Source: Adineta steineri (lineage: Eukaryota; Rotifera; Eurotatoria; Adinetida; Adinetidae). From it: 64,000 nucleotides of DNA. The position numbers were made by a program, and so were the translations under genes. The notes under the pieces are model-generated. The model had not been told where the DNA came from and did not search any database. It saw only the letters and a list, made by a program, of their open reading frames with translations. Of the stretch, positions 15,001 to 26,065 are shown in pieces (positions within the stretch are counted from its first letter, which is position 1; each line of letters starts with the position of its first letter). The DNA lies in assembly GCA_905250115.1 (NCBI GenBank), contig CAJNOI010000010.1, positions 147,847-211,846 on the forward strand, written 5' to 3'.

Positions 15001-18000
15001 AACGTCTTGCTGGTGGTTTAGAAAAAATTGATGAAGCTCAAATTGAATTGAAAGAACTTGATACTCGTTTACAAGTTCAACGAAAAGAAGTATTAAAACG
15101 TTCGGAAGAATGTCAAAAATTACTTACTGAAATTTCGGAAAAAACAGCATCAGCTCGTGAAATGGAAGGTGAAGCTCTTGAAAAGAAAAAATCTCTTGAT
15201 GTTAAACAAGCAGAAATTGGTGTGAAAAAGGTTAGTTCTTTTTTTTTATTGAAAATAAAATTCCCATATTAATTCAATTAGGGTGAAGCTGATATTGAAT
15301 TAGCTGCTGCTTTACCAGCTTTAGAACAAGCTAAAATAGCTGTAAAAGAAATAACAAATAATCAAGTTGCAGAAATTCGGTAAAGAGAAAATATTCTTTT
15401 TTTTTCAAAATTCTTTATTGAAATATTTTTTACAGAGGTTTTAAACAACCAGCTGTTTCTGTTGCTACTGTTTGTCGTGCAGTTCTTGCTATTTTACGAC
15501 CACAAGCTGCCGACACATGGGCAGAATGTCAAACAATGATGGCTGGTAAGATTCTTTGTTTTGAAAGAAAATACAAATTATATTTTTGTATTTCAAGATA
15601 CGACATTTTTGAAAACATTACAAGAAGTTCCAATAGAAAAATTATCTTCATCAACAGAAAGAAAATTACGTACAGTACTTGAAATACTTGAAGATACACT
15701 TTTAAAAGAAGTTAATAATGTTGTACCAGATCCAGAAAAAAAGAATGAATATTTAATTGAACTAATGAAAAAGAAATCACAAGCTGGTGCTGGTATGCTT
15801 AAATATGCACAAAATGTGTTAAGTTGTGTTCGAATCTATCGTGTTGTTAAACCAAAACAAGATTTAGTCATGGTAAATTGATAATTTTTGATTTATTCAT
15901 AATTTTGCCTATCTTTGTTTTTAATCATAGCGATTACAATCCGAAGCTAAAAAAGCAACAGATGAATTAGCTTCTACTCAACATCAAATTAGTGAATTAC
16001 AAAAAACATTAGCAGATTTAAATAAAACTTATGATGAAGCTATGGAAAAGAAACGAGTTATTGAAGAAGAAACAGCTATTATGGAAAGACGAAAAATCGG
16101 TAAGAATTATTATCTTACATGAAAGATTTTTTTTACAGAATTTTGTATTTTCTAGCTGCCGATAAACTTATATCTGGTTTATCATCTGAAAAAATACGGT
16201 AAATTATTTTTTTGTCCCGCAAAAAACTAATCATTTGTTTTACATTTTAGTTGGACTAATGATTTAGATGAATTAAAACAAAAATTACGTCGTTTACTTG
16301 GTGATACATTAATTTGTGCATCATTTCTAGCCTATGTTGGTGCATTTACATTTGAATTTCGTCATGAATTAGTACGTGAATTATGGGAAAAAGATTTAAT
16401 CGAAAAAGAAGTACCATTATCACAACCGATACGTTTAGATGAATTATTAACAAGTGATGTTGAAATTTCCAAATGGTCAAGTGAAGGTTTACCACCTGAT
16501 GAATTATCTGTTCAAAATGGTATATTAACAATTCAATCAAGTCGTTTTCCATATTGTATTGATCCACAACAACAAGCATTGAAATGGATTAAAAAACGTG
16601 AAGAAAAAAATAATTTAAAAATCTTAACATTTCACGATAGTGACTTTTTAAAACATTTGGAAATGTCAATTAAATATGGTTTTCCAATATTGTTTCAAGA
16701 TTGTGATGAATATATTGATCCTGTTATTGATAATGTCTTAGAAAAAAATATTCGTGGTATTGAAGGACGACAATTTGTTGTCTTAGGTGATAAAGAAGTT
16801 GATTATGATCCATCATTTCGTCTTTATTTAACATCAAAATTACCCAATCCACGTTTAACACCAGCACATTTTGGTAAATCAATGGTTATTAATTATACAG
16901 TTACATTGAAAGGTCTTGAAGATCAATTACTTGCTGTTATTGTTAAAAATGAACGACGAGAATTAGAAGAACAACGTGAACGACTTATACAAGAAATGTC
17001 AGTGAATAAAAAATTATTGAAAGATCTTGAAGATGCACTTTTACGTGAATTAGCTAATTCAACTGGTAATATGTTAGATAATGTTGAATTAATCTCAACA
17101 TTAGATGAAACCAAATCAAAAGCTGATGAAGTTAATGAAAAGTAATTATATGATTAACATTTTACATATGAATTAAAAGAGAAATATATTATTTTTAGAC
17201 TTCGTCTTGCTTCTAAAACATCAAAAGATATTGAAAGACTTCGTGATGGTTATCGTCCAGCTGCTAAACGTGGTGCAATTCTATTTTTTGTTCTTTCAGA
17301 AATGTCACTTATTAATACAATGTATCAATATTCATTAACAGGTTATCTTGATGTATTTGAATTTTCATTAAGAAAATCGATTCCTGATTCTAATCTTGAA
17401 CGTCGTTTGAATAATATTATGAATACATTAACATTGAATGTATATAATTATGGTTGTACGGGTATATTTGAAAAACATAAGTTATTATTTTCATTTGATA
17501 TCACAATAAAACTTGAACAAGATCGAGGAAATTTATCACAAGATGAATTAGATTTTTTTATCAAAGGAAATTTATCATTAGAAAAATCGAAACGTACAAA
17601 ACCATTTACATGGTTACAAAGTCAAACATGGGAAGATTGTGTTCGTTTAGCAAGAGATTATAGTCAATTTGCTACTTTACTTGATGATATAGAAAAGAAT
17701 GAAACTGTTTGGAAAAAGGTTTGATTTGAAAATTAAAAAGAATAAATAAAATAATTGATTTTTTTTGTTTTCTAGTGGTTCGATAGTGATGTACCAGAAA
17801 ATGAAGAAACTTTTCCATTAGATTATGGTCAACGTTTAACTGCTTTTCAAAATCTAATGTTATTACGATGTTTTCGTGTTGATCGTATCTATTTAGCTAT
17901 TACACAATATGTAACTAAAACAATGGGTGATCAATTTGTTACACCACCAGCTATTCATTTTGAAGCTATTTGGGAACAAAGTACACCATTATCACCAATT

Positions 18001-20463
18001 ATATTTATTTTAAGTCCAGGTAGTGATCCAACAACTGATTTACTTAAATTAGCTGAACGTACAGAATTTGGAGTTGGTAAAGTTAAATTATTAGCTATGG
18101 GTCAAGGACAAGAAAAGGTAAGAATATTTTGTTTTTGTAAGAATTAAATAAAAACAAATCAAACGTTTTGTTTACTTCATAGATTGCAATTAGTCTAATG
18201 GAACAAGCTGTTAGTCGTGGTCATTGGTTAATGTTACAAAATTGTCATTTATTAGTTAAATGGTTAATTGAATTAGAAAAACATTTAGATAAAATGTCAA
18301 AACCACATCCAGATTTTCGTTTATGGTTAACAACTGAACCTACACCATTATTTCCAATTGGTATATTACAACGTTCACTTAAAGTTGTTACTGAACCACC
18401 CAATGGTTTAAAACTTAATTTACGTAATACATATTTTAAAATCTCAGGTCAAGTATTTAATGATTGTCCAAGTGATGCATTCCCATCATTAGTATTTGTC
18501 TTAGCATTTTTTCATGCTGTTGTACAAGAACGTCGTAAATATGATAAAATCGGTTGGAATGTTTCATATGATTTTAATGAATCAGATTTTCGTGTTTGTA
18601 TGCAAATTCTTAATACATATTTAACTAAAGCTGTTGCTAATAATGATACGAAAATTCCATGGAATTCATTAAAATATTTAATTGGTGAAGTAAGTTTTAT
18701 TGATTAAACTAAAATAAGATTTCTATATACATATATATTCTTAAGGTTATGTATGGTGGTCGTGCTATTGATGATTTTGATCGACGTGTTTTACGTACAT
18801 ATATGAATGAATATATGGGAGATTTCATCTTTGACACATTTCAACCATTCTATTTCCATCGTACAGAAGAAGTTGCTTATTATATTCCATCAGCAAATGA
18901 AGAACATGCACAAACAGCTGGATTACCTGTTAGAGATGCTGCATTAGGTAAATAGAAAATTTGAAAGTATAGATTCAATGTCCCTAATAATAATGCAAAT
19001 TCTTAACAATCGTATTATTACGAACAGATTAGTGATCGATATAATAAGTTTTTTGCATTATTTATTAGAGACTTTGACTCTAAACAAGATCATTTGCATG
19101 ATTGAAAAATTTGACCCTTAACTCACAAAATTTTCTTTTCTTTTAACACTATTTTTACACATTATTAAATAGGAAAATTACGTAGATTATCTAAAAGTAA
19201 CACATATTGTTGTCTACCCTCTTATTTATTCAATATATTTTATATCATCCATTTTTTATTTCCCCATCATATATATTGTAATGATTGTATATATTCTTTT
19301 TTTATTTCGAACTATTATTCATATTTATTTATTTGATTTATACTATTTTATAGAATATATCGAATCATTACCATTAACAAATACACCAGAAGTATTTGGT
19401 TTACATCCAAATGCGGAAATTGGATATTATACAAAATCTGCACGTGATATGTGGGAACAATTAATTGAATTACAACCTCAATCAGCTGAAGCAACTGGTG
19501 GTATGAGTCGTGATGAATATATTGATAATACAGCACATGATATTATAAAACGTATACCACAACAATATGACGTAGATAAAGTTTGGAAGAAATTTGGTGG
19601 TGAAGCTATATCACCAACATCCGTAGTTTTATTACAAGAACTTGATCGTTTTAATCGTTTAACAATAACAATGTCAAAATCATTATCAACATTACGACGA
19701 GCATTAAAAGGTGAAGTTGGTATGTCAAATGAATTAGATGAATTATCTCGAGCACTTTATAATGGACAATTGCCACAAATGTGGAGACGTTTAGCACCAG
19801 CAACAAAGAAAAATTTAGCAACTTGGATGGATCATTTTCTTCGACGAAATCAACTTTATAGTGGATGGGTAAATATTTGTTTTTTATTCTTAAATTTAAT
19901 TTTTACAAAAAATATTTTTCAATATTTAGATTAATGACGGTGAACCAAATGTTGTTTGGTTATCTGGTCTTCATATACCTGAATCATATTTAACTGCACT
20001 TGTACAAGCAACATGTAGAAAGAATGGTTGGCCATTAGATAAATCAACATTATATACACAAGTGACACAATGGGAAACACAAGAAGATGTTAATGAACGT
20101 GCTCATCAAGGATGTTTTGTAACTGGTCTTTATCTTGAAGGTGCATCATGGGATGTACCAAAAAGTTGTTTACAAAGACAAAGACCTAAAGTACTTATTC
20201 AACCATTACCAGTTATGAAAGTTATTCCAATTGAATCACATAAACTTAAACTTCAAGTAAAGAAAATTTTTCTATACAAATTGCAAAAATTAATATGAAT
20301 ATTTTTTCTTTTTTAGAATACTTTTCGATGTCCAGTATATGTTACAAGTGATCGACGAAATGCCATGGGTGTTGGTCTTGTATTTGAAGCTGATTTATCC
20401 ACACATGAACATATGAGTAAATGGGTTTTACAAGGTGTTTGTTTGATACTCAATACAGATTAA
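12..20463 (+). CDS. DNAH10: Axonemal dynein heavy chain, inner-arm DNAH10-like (5' end outside window)
   Basis: Motor subunit of a ciliary inner-arm dynein: ATP-driven minus-end movement along axonemal microtubules. I read 57 exons whose lengths sum to 4,611 in-frame codons including the stop, close to full dynein length. Exons up to 3616 carry the tail (DHC_N1-type). The linker follows, then four P-loops in order: AAA1 GPAGTGKTE (10037-10190), AAA2 GPTGGGKST (about 11170), AAA3 GESGTSKT (about 12500) and AAA4 GVGGSGK (about 13835). The coiled-coil stalk lies near 15000-16200, AAA5/6 near 16250-18700, and the C-terminal domain ends at 20463. The ending [15 protein letters not shown] and the tail motif MRMVW/ISRHYN-like recall DNAH10 (I1/f alpha heavy chain); the exact paralogue is inferred. 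Introns are 50-65 bases except 3617-6673 (contains a kinesin gene) and 18948-19353. The protein starts before base 1. Confidence 0.9.
3852..3912 (+). other. Exon-like segment inside the big dynein intron
   Basis: Bounded by ACATAG and GTGAGT. Joined to the dynein exon ending at 3616 it reads on as [21 protein letters not shown], but it leaves phase 0 whereas the next dynein exon (6674) needs phase 2. It is therefore not a normal internal dynein exon. It could be an alternative last exon (a stop follows at once) or a 5' untranslated exon of the nested kinesin. Confidence 0.3.
4119..6329 (+). CDS. Kinesin-13 (KIF2-like microtubule depolymerase), nested in a dynein intron
   Basis: 716-residue kinesin-13 with an internal motor; this family removes tubulin from microtubule ends in spindles and cilia. 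The N-terminal region (residues about 1-70) matches the KIF2 globular domain (GRIHQAM, VTVEW-like, [14 protein letters not shown]). A basic linker follows, then the motor: [16 protein letters not shown]-loop GQTGSGKT near residue 306, switch I NEHSSRSH near 420, switch [10 protein letters not shown] near 450, and [12 protein letters not shown] closing the motor. The C-terminal part is acidic, then helical. One intron, 5050-5109 (60 bases), falls inside the P-loop codons; it is in frame without a stop, so unspliced reading adds 20 residues. The class-typical loop-2 KVD tripeptide reads KLD here. The whole gene sits in dynein intron 3617-6673 on the same strand. Start ATG 4119 is supported by homology from the first residues. 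Confidence 0.9.
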   Translation: MSYNHQQYLSCLHVGQPVNIQRSNGRIHQAMIKKINHTVQTITVEWEEKNEGKGKEVDLDAIIKINPDLFTTITNAGSRAGAISHDISTDHEDNSTTIDHNNATHPNRRTHKKDEKRQSHSLSQSRTGRISTINEVSPQRQQNASTDPIKSKVVKEIERIAANREQRRVKHEKHRRKLSEVDHSIPAWEFQAMINEYRQQLGMKYITMNEQQKDLRITVCVRKRPITKKELNKKDIDVLTIPNKDHVVIHLPKVKLDLAKYIDNQTFRFDYSMHELCDNELVYHFTAQPLVRSLFQGCNPLVFAYGQTGSGKFKIKNNKILSIYFLFSFLGKTYTMGGDLSQRDVDFSKGIYALTANDIFHHLNNSQHRGQYDVYCTFFEIYCTKVFDLFNDKKRLRVLEDHKNLVQVVGKKEERVETVHDVMSLIRRGMSVRTSGTTSANEHSSRSHAVFQITLKKKNTTKEYGKISLIDLAGSERGRDTQTNDKVTLMEGAQINKSLLTLKECIRALGRNAEHIPFRGSTLTKVLRDSFIGEKCKVCMIAMVSPGSSDVDHTLNTLRYADRVKELNVDELKQRGVELHQKHTHDDLHTADEDDYDDDVDEDEFLNESSTQVIPPSHTHLSKPHPQQHNLSKSLLKSQQSKRKFEQAIARSHELEDLTLESHHGYIDEFPQMLASHQTIFDSSTLMNYDREKYAKQLIHLIDSQQQHLTKLRNKALQMREAVAHENLCAKDLTFK
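6636..6641 (+). promoter_or_regulatory. Poly(A) signal AATAAA for the nested kinesin
   Basis: AATAAA lies 307 bases after the kinesin stop codon and about 30 bases before the dynein acceptor at 6673, so the kinesin transcript can end inside the host intron. Confidence 0.4.
10094..10105 (+). other. 12-base micro-exon of the dynein gene (AAA1 P-loop)
   Basis: Between exon 9823-10037 (ending GCACCAG) and exon 10165-10256 (starting GTACTGG) lies CTGGACCTGCCG, bounded by TTTTAG and GTATGA. Joining all three gives APAGPAGTGKTE, the expected AAA1 Walker A of dynein. Skipping it would remove four residues in frame and destroy the P-loop, so it should be constitutive. Confidence 0.85.
14596..14628 (+). 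other. Candidate 33-base cassette exon in dynein intron 14517-14741
   Basis: The stretch is preceded by TATATAG and followed by a consensus GTAAGT donor. Read in the frame left by the exon ending at 14516 it encodes [11 protein letters not shown] with no stop, and it rejoins exon 14742 in frame. The flanking exons also join directly in frame (SED-NEFIP), so it looks optional. No transcript evidence is available here. Confidence 0.5.
18948..19353 (+). other. Unusually long dynein intron with an inverted repeat
   Basis: 406 bases compared with 50-65 for most other introns of this gene. Splicing TTAG/AATATATCG across it restores [11 protein letters not shown], a conserved dynein segment. It holds two inverted arms, 18984-18999 and 19052-19068, of the form CTAATAATAATGCAAA and its near complement, which suggests a small foldback insertion. 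Confidence 0.6.
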
Positions 20464-20558
20464 ATCATTTTTGATAATGTCGTTTTCCTCTTCTTTTTTT
20501 TGTATAGTTTTAATGTTTTTCGTTTTTTTTTGATAACATCGCATGTATTTTTTATATT

Positions 20559-20564
20559 AATAAA
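20559..20564 (+). promoter_or_regulatory. Poly(A) signal AATAAA downstream of dynein
   Basis: First canonical AATAAA after the dynein stop, 96 bases into the 3' flank. Position and sequence are typical; use is not shown. Confidence 0.45.
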
Positions 20565-23500
20565 ATTGTTGTTGACTTGAATACACATTATATAAGAAAA
20601 CTCCTATCTTATTTGAACTTAATCAAAATTCTTCATATAGATTAGTTTTGATATATTGTGTTGCAAAATGAATGATATATCTCTCATCGAGATTTTACTC
20701 TCTTCAATATTGACACAATGTCCGTGTAGATACATCATTGTTTGATAGAATACCATCTGCTCATAATGTTTTACATTCTGTTCTCACTTGTTTCCGCTTA
20801 GTAGACAAACACTTATTCATTTTAGTCAATGATCTATTATATTCTCATGTTCGACATTATAAATTGTATTTTTTAATTTTCTCTTATTATATAGAATAAT
20901 GTTACTATGTTTGATTCTTCAACTAATCGTTAATCATGTGGTTTTAAAGTGATTTCTTTTAGGTATAATCCCATCTTCTGATCTTTCTCACGGTATTCAT
21001 TCATTATTGGCAAGATAGATTTTTCTCATTCTCTGTGTGTGTCTGCCTGTCTATCATCTCTTCATTGTATACTTGACCTTAAACTCTTGTCTTTTTGTAT
21101 TCAATATCGAAAAACTAATAAATATCTTCTTTAGAAAATATTTCATATATAAATACCTGATTGTTTTCGTTTTTTTTTCTATTATAACATATTTCTCAAC
21201 ACTTGAAAAGAAAAATTTCAATCTTTTGTTTTGATGAAAAAAAGAACAATTATTTCGATTTATCAAAATATGAAACAACAAAGTTTGAAAAACAATAATA
21301 TGAAGTGTATTTAGACATGATGCTGATTTAAGTAGTGTAACACTTCGATTAATCCATCAAAAGAAAATCAGATTACTTCATGATGAACTTCTTCTTTTCG
21401 TCTACACATATATATCAATTTTAAGATTCGTTTGTGTGTGAACAATCAGCTTCTTACGGAGATTTGCTCTCTTTTTTTGTCAAGTAATTAGGTGTCAACT
21501 TGTTTGATAGATTCACGCCTTTTTTTCTTTTTTTGCTTCTCTTGTTCAATCGATTCGGCATCATGATGACTTCAAAAAAAATCTAAATATGAGAACGTAT
21601 TTAGTATCAGTGATAATCACTGATGGCGGCAATGCACGAATGAATTACGTCATTCAATATGTGTATGTGTGTGTGTGTTGTGTAGCATGATTTGCATGTG
21701 CAATTTATACATATGAAGACATTTGAAATTAGAAACAAGAAAACGATTATTATAGGTAGATGTTAAAATCTCATTTTTGTTTAAGATATGATCAACGAAG
21801 TAGACATGATTTGAGACTAGAAGAATGTAGACGACGAACGAGCGATAAGCATCAATACAACGTTGATTCGTCAATTGTCTTTAATCGTTTCCTCTCTCAC
21901 ACACACGACCATCTTCAAACGTGAACACTCAATTGACTACGAAAGAGTATAGACGCGCGCGCGTGCGCTTACTATATGGACATATACTAAATAATTTACA
22001 GTTACTGCCTGAGTAGTAAACACACATGCACATTGATGATGAACAATCAATGACACTTTTATGCCGACAAAAAAAAGAAGAGTTTTCCTGCGTATACGTA
22101 TGTGCATCATTATTATTATCCACCGATAAAGAAAGAAGAAGAAGAAAAAAAGAAAGAAAAGACGGGCAGGTGAAAAAAGAAAGTCAAGAAGCAGAACAAA
22201 AAGATGAGAAAGCGCATTGAAGCAAACATACAATCGTTCTCAACTAATTGCGACCAAATGTCTTTTTTTTTGAAAAAAAAGGAAAGAAAAAAAAACATGA
22301 TATCTATCGTTTTCGAGACAAACATCATCAAGCAAACTTCAGGTGTCACCATTGAGTTGACTGTGAAAATGAACAAATTTACACAGACGGTGACGACTAC
22401 TACAACAACTACAATTCTTCTTCTAACATTCAATATTAGTTTAAGTATATGCGCTCATTAGTGTATATATATGGTGCGGCATGGAAAAGAAAAAGTTGTT
22501 AACTTAGATCGGGACGATTTCCCAAATGCATATACTTTGCATGTTTCGATTAATTTTCGAAGTTAAAACTAAACCAAAACACATAACAAATTGTCTCCAG
22601 TGTACATTGACTTGTTGTTCTCTTTTTGATTGAGAAAATAATATGAAGAGAAAAAAAAAGGGAACTATTTTAACCATTGTTCATCATCATTCGTCTTGGT
22701 TGCCATATTGAATACTTCCTGTTTATCGCGTGATTCTAATTCGATTTTGATAATTTCTTTTATTTTCACTTCTATTTCCACTCATCATCTTGAAAATGAA
22801 GAAAACGTGCCTTTCAAATATTTATGTATTTGAAGATGTGACATGATAGATTGGATGGGATAGATGAAATGGGAACGTTTTTTTTTCTTTTTTTTTATTC
22901 ATCGTCTTTCGGTCAACTAAAATTTGTCTGGTCTGCTCTATTTCTCTTTACTATTTATTTTCTATTATTGATAAGGTGCTCTCTCGTGCGCGCGCGTCTG
23001 TCGTCATCACCGTGTGTTCAAGCTCTCAGAAAGAGAGTGAAATCATTAAGATCGAATGACATCTTCACTTCTCAACGATTTTTTTACTTTACTTGCTCGG
23101 TTATCAGTTCATTCTCTCCCTTCCCGTTCGTCGAGAAGATGGTTTCGGCTACCGATCGATAGAATAGAGAATAGAGAGAAAAAAGATCACTAAAATCTTG
23201 ACAAACGGTAGTTGCCTCCTCCTCATTCTCGTCGTCCTACTTCATTTTCTCTCTTTCCCTTGTGCGCTTGGTTTTTACCTCTCCCCTATTCAGCGAGTGT
23301 TATTTTTTGTGTGATGCTAGTAGTAGAAGCAAAAAATGATTTCCCCACTCGTCCCTCCTTCTTCTTCTTCTCCTTTGCCGTCCGTCGTTTTGTTCTGATG
23401 TAGTATACCAGCTTCACTTGTTCCAATAGTGTACGCAATTATCTTGTCTCGTTCTCTCTCTATATGTGTGTGTGTCTCTCTCTCTTCGTCGAATCACAAT

Positions 23501-24504
23501 TCGTCGAGTGTGCATTTAGCGAGCAAATAGAATCTCACCGACAAGAGAAAGAAGAGAGAGATAGGACGTCGTCGTCAAATATCGCATCAATCATATACGA
23601 TCGAAAAAGAGCGAGAAAGAAGAAGAAAAAAAAAGAGGTTTTTCTCTTTTTTTTCCGAACACCATCACCAGTCCCGGTCTCTTAATCACATATATATATA
23701 TACGCATAAAAGAAAGTTGTAACAGCAGTAATAACATACGACGTTCTTGTTGTTCAAGTGCAACAGTAGCAACATACATACATATATATACATATATATA
23801 TAGAGAGATATATACATATATATTCAGGTAAGAAAAAGAATAGGGTCACTATGCGAAAAGACAACAAGGTGATATACATATGCTAATTTGATGTAAAGGT
23901 AAAAATTCTTTGTCTAATCACATGTCAACAAAAACAACAACGCAGAGGAAAAAAACGAACGTTTCCTACAGCATAAACGTACAAAACGGTGCCTCAAGCT
24001 TTTTGACGGTGTCCATTTCCTCTTTAGAGTGACACAGGAAATCAATTGGATCGATTTTTTTTATTCTATTTCTCTCACTTATTCTTCATTGTTACAAACG
24101 ATTTGTGACATAGTGATATTTTGATAAGGTAGTGTCTTTTGCTATGTTATTGTTATTTTTTTAAAAACGTCGATTTTTTCTTCTCGTTCTCCTTTACCTT
24201 ATGCCTCTCTCTCTCCCTCTCCCTCTTCTCGCTATTAACAATTCAGGCTTCTTTTTCGTTTTAAGTCTTTTACTCATCAACAAGATGCAATATATACTTT
24301 TATTGAATATAAATGAATTTTTCATAGATGTATTTTTTTCAATAACAACTCAACTCTGTCTATTGACATAATCATTAGTTATTGACACTAGGGGTAGTGT
24401 TCGGAGACATATATATATATATATATATAAAGAAATAGAGAGAACAGTTGTACGGTTGCAACCACTCACCTCCTCTTCGTTTGAATCAAATCAATCATCG
24501 AGAA

Positions 24505-24546
24505 AAAGGGAGAGAGAGAGAGCGCGCGAGAGAGAGAGAAAGAGAA
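24505..24546. repeat. (GA)n microsatellite
   Basis: A run of GA dinucleotides broken by a short GCGCGC patch, one of several such tracts in the spacer. A (TA)n tract lies about 80 bases upstream at 24409-24430. Confidence 0.7.
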
Positions 24547-26065
24547 ATAAAAATATAAGAGGCTCATATCATGACGCGTGAAAAAGAGACGACGACGACG
24601 AGTAGTAGACTGTCTTCTTTTCTCCACTTAAAAGTTTGCATATAACGTGTGTGTATGCAAAATGTAGATAACAAAACTCTTATTTCCGATTTTCTTCGAC
24701 TTCCTCAAGAGTCTCTTGTCAAATTAGCTATCCTGATATATTTTTTTCTCATTTTTTTGTGTCTCTCTATTCTTTGACGGATGATCTATAAGATCTACGG
24801 TCGATGAATTTTAATCATTTTCGTCGTTTCCGTTATCGAGATGATGAGCTCTTTAGGGATCCATACCGGCATCAATAATCCATAGGTTAGTACCCAAGCG
24901 CATACGCTCATCTAAATGGGTTTTTTCTTCTTTTTTTTTTGTCGTTCGTTGTCGTTATTGTCGACTGCTATCGATCATCATATAGTATGATGATGGTGAT
25001 CTCAATCCTCATTTTTATTCTGTGAACGTGAACGCACGGTGAGATAGACAATGGTGTCAAAATATATTAAGTGTCTTTCTTTGTCTCCATCGTTATGTTC
25101 TCATCCCTTTGCGCGTGTATGCACATAGGGAAGGAAGCTCCCAAATGGGAAATAGAAGATTTATCATAGAGCTTGACTAGCCGCTGAGCTAAAGTACCAG
25201 CTGGCGGTGATGTAGCATTGTAGTAAAAGCAAAAAGACCGAAGAAAAAAGAAAGAGAGAAGGGGAGAGGGAGAGAGAGAGGGAGAGTACAAAAAAAAAAG
25301 AAATGATGACATCGTTATTGTTAGTGTTTGTTCACTACACATACATCAAAGTGAACCTTCTCTCTTTTTTCTTCCCTCCCTAGCAGGTGTGTATGTCCAT
25401 CAGGAAAACGGAACCGGTAAAACCTAGTTTTTTGCTCGGTTTTTTTCTCGTCTCACTCATTCTCTATCTTGACAAAAAACACACATACGCCCATCCTTCT
25501 TCATCATCATTTTCCTTTTTTTCTCATATATTATTTTTATTCTTAGCAACCAGAAAAAAAAGACTCGTAGACATATAAGCGCATATAATAAAGTAAAGAA
25601 GAAAGAAAAAGAACGAGTAAAAATGTCAATGATTTTAACGAATAGTATTCGACGGAAGGATGAGCATGAGAGACACTCATGTGACATCATTGTATTTTGA
25701 TTGGTTATAATAAACATAAAGAAAAAGATTTTCTTTTTTTTTGTCTCTCACTCTCTCTCTCTTATTTTAGACTATTAAAAATCTTATCGACAAATTCGTC
25801 GAATGTGAGCTGTATGCGCAATGAACACCCGTATTGTCGTTGAAACAATTCGAACAGGTATAATGTTTTCGATGAACAAGAAAAAAATATTTCTTTTTTT
25901 CTTCTCTCTTTCTGTTTTTCTCTCTCGTTTTTCATATGCACACTTGACATTCGGGTCATGCTATCAATATTCACTGAATGCTTGACTTCTTGATAAGAAC
26001 ATTTTGTCTTCATTTCTTTCTTTTGCTTATCAATTTGTACTCATCTTTGTTTTTTTATGAACTAG

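Larger units (their letters stand above)
20464..26065. other. Gene-poor spacer between dynein and the MECOM-like gene
   Basis: No conserved protein is readable on either strand; open frames here are short and low in complexity. The stretch holds many homopurine/homopyrimidine and TA/GA microsatellites, and a GC-richer patch near 22980-23620. A good donor follows 23827 (CAG/GTAAGA) and could end a 5' untranslated exon of the zinc-finger gene. Given the developmental gene downstream, a regulatory role is plausible but inferred. Confidence 0.5.

Noticed and set aside
22026-22461. Lys/Glu-rich plus-strand frames in the spacer, with hydrophobic frames opposite
   Set aside because: Low-complexity translations of purine tracts, with no splice context and no family resemblance.
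25978-26065. ATG 25978 as the start of the MECOM-like protein
   Set aside because: The extra residues are a hydrophobic Phe/Leu run typical of translated spacer, and an acceptor ACTAG precedes the plausible coding start, so an upstream exon is likelier.
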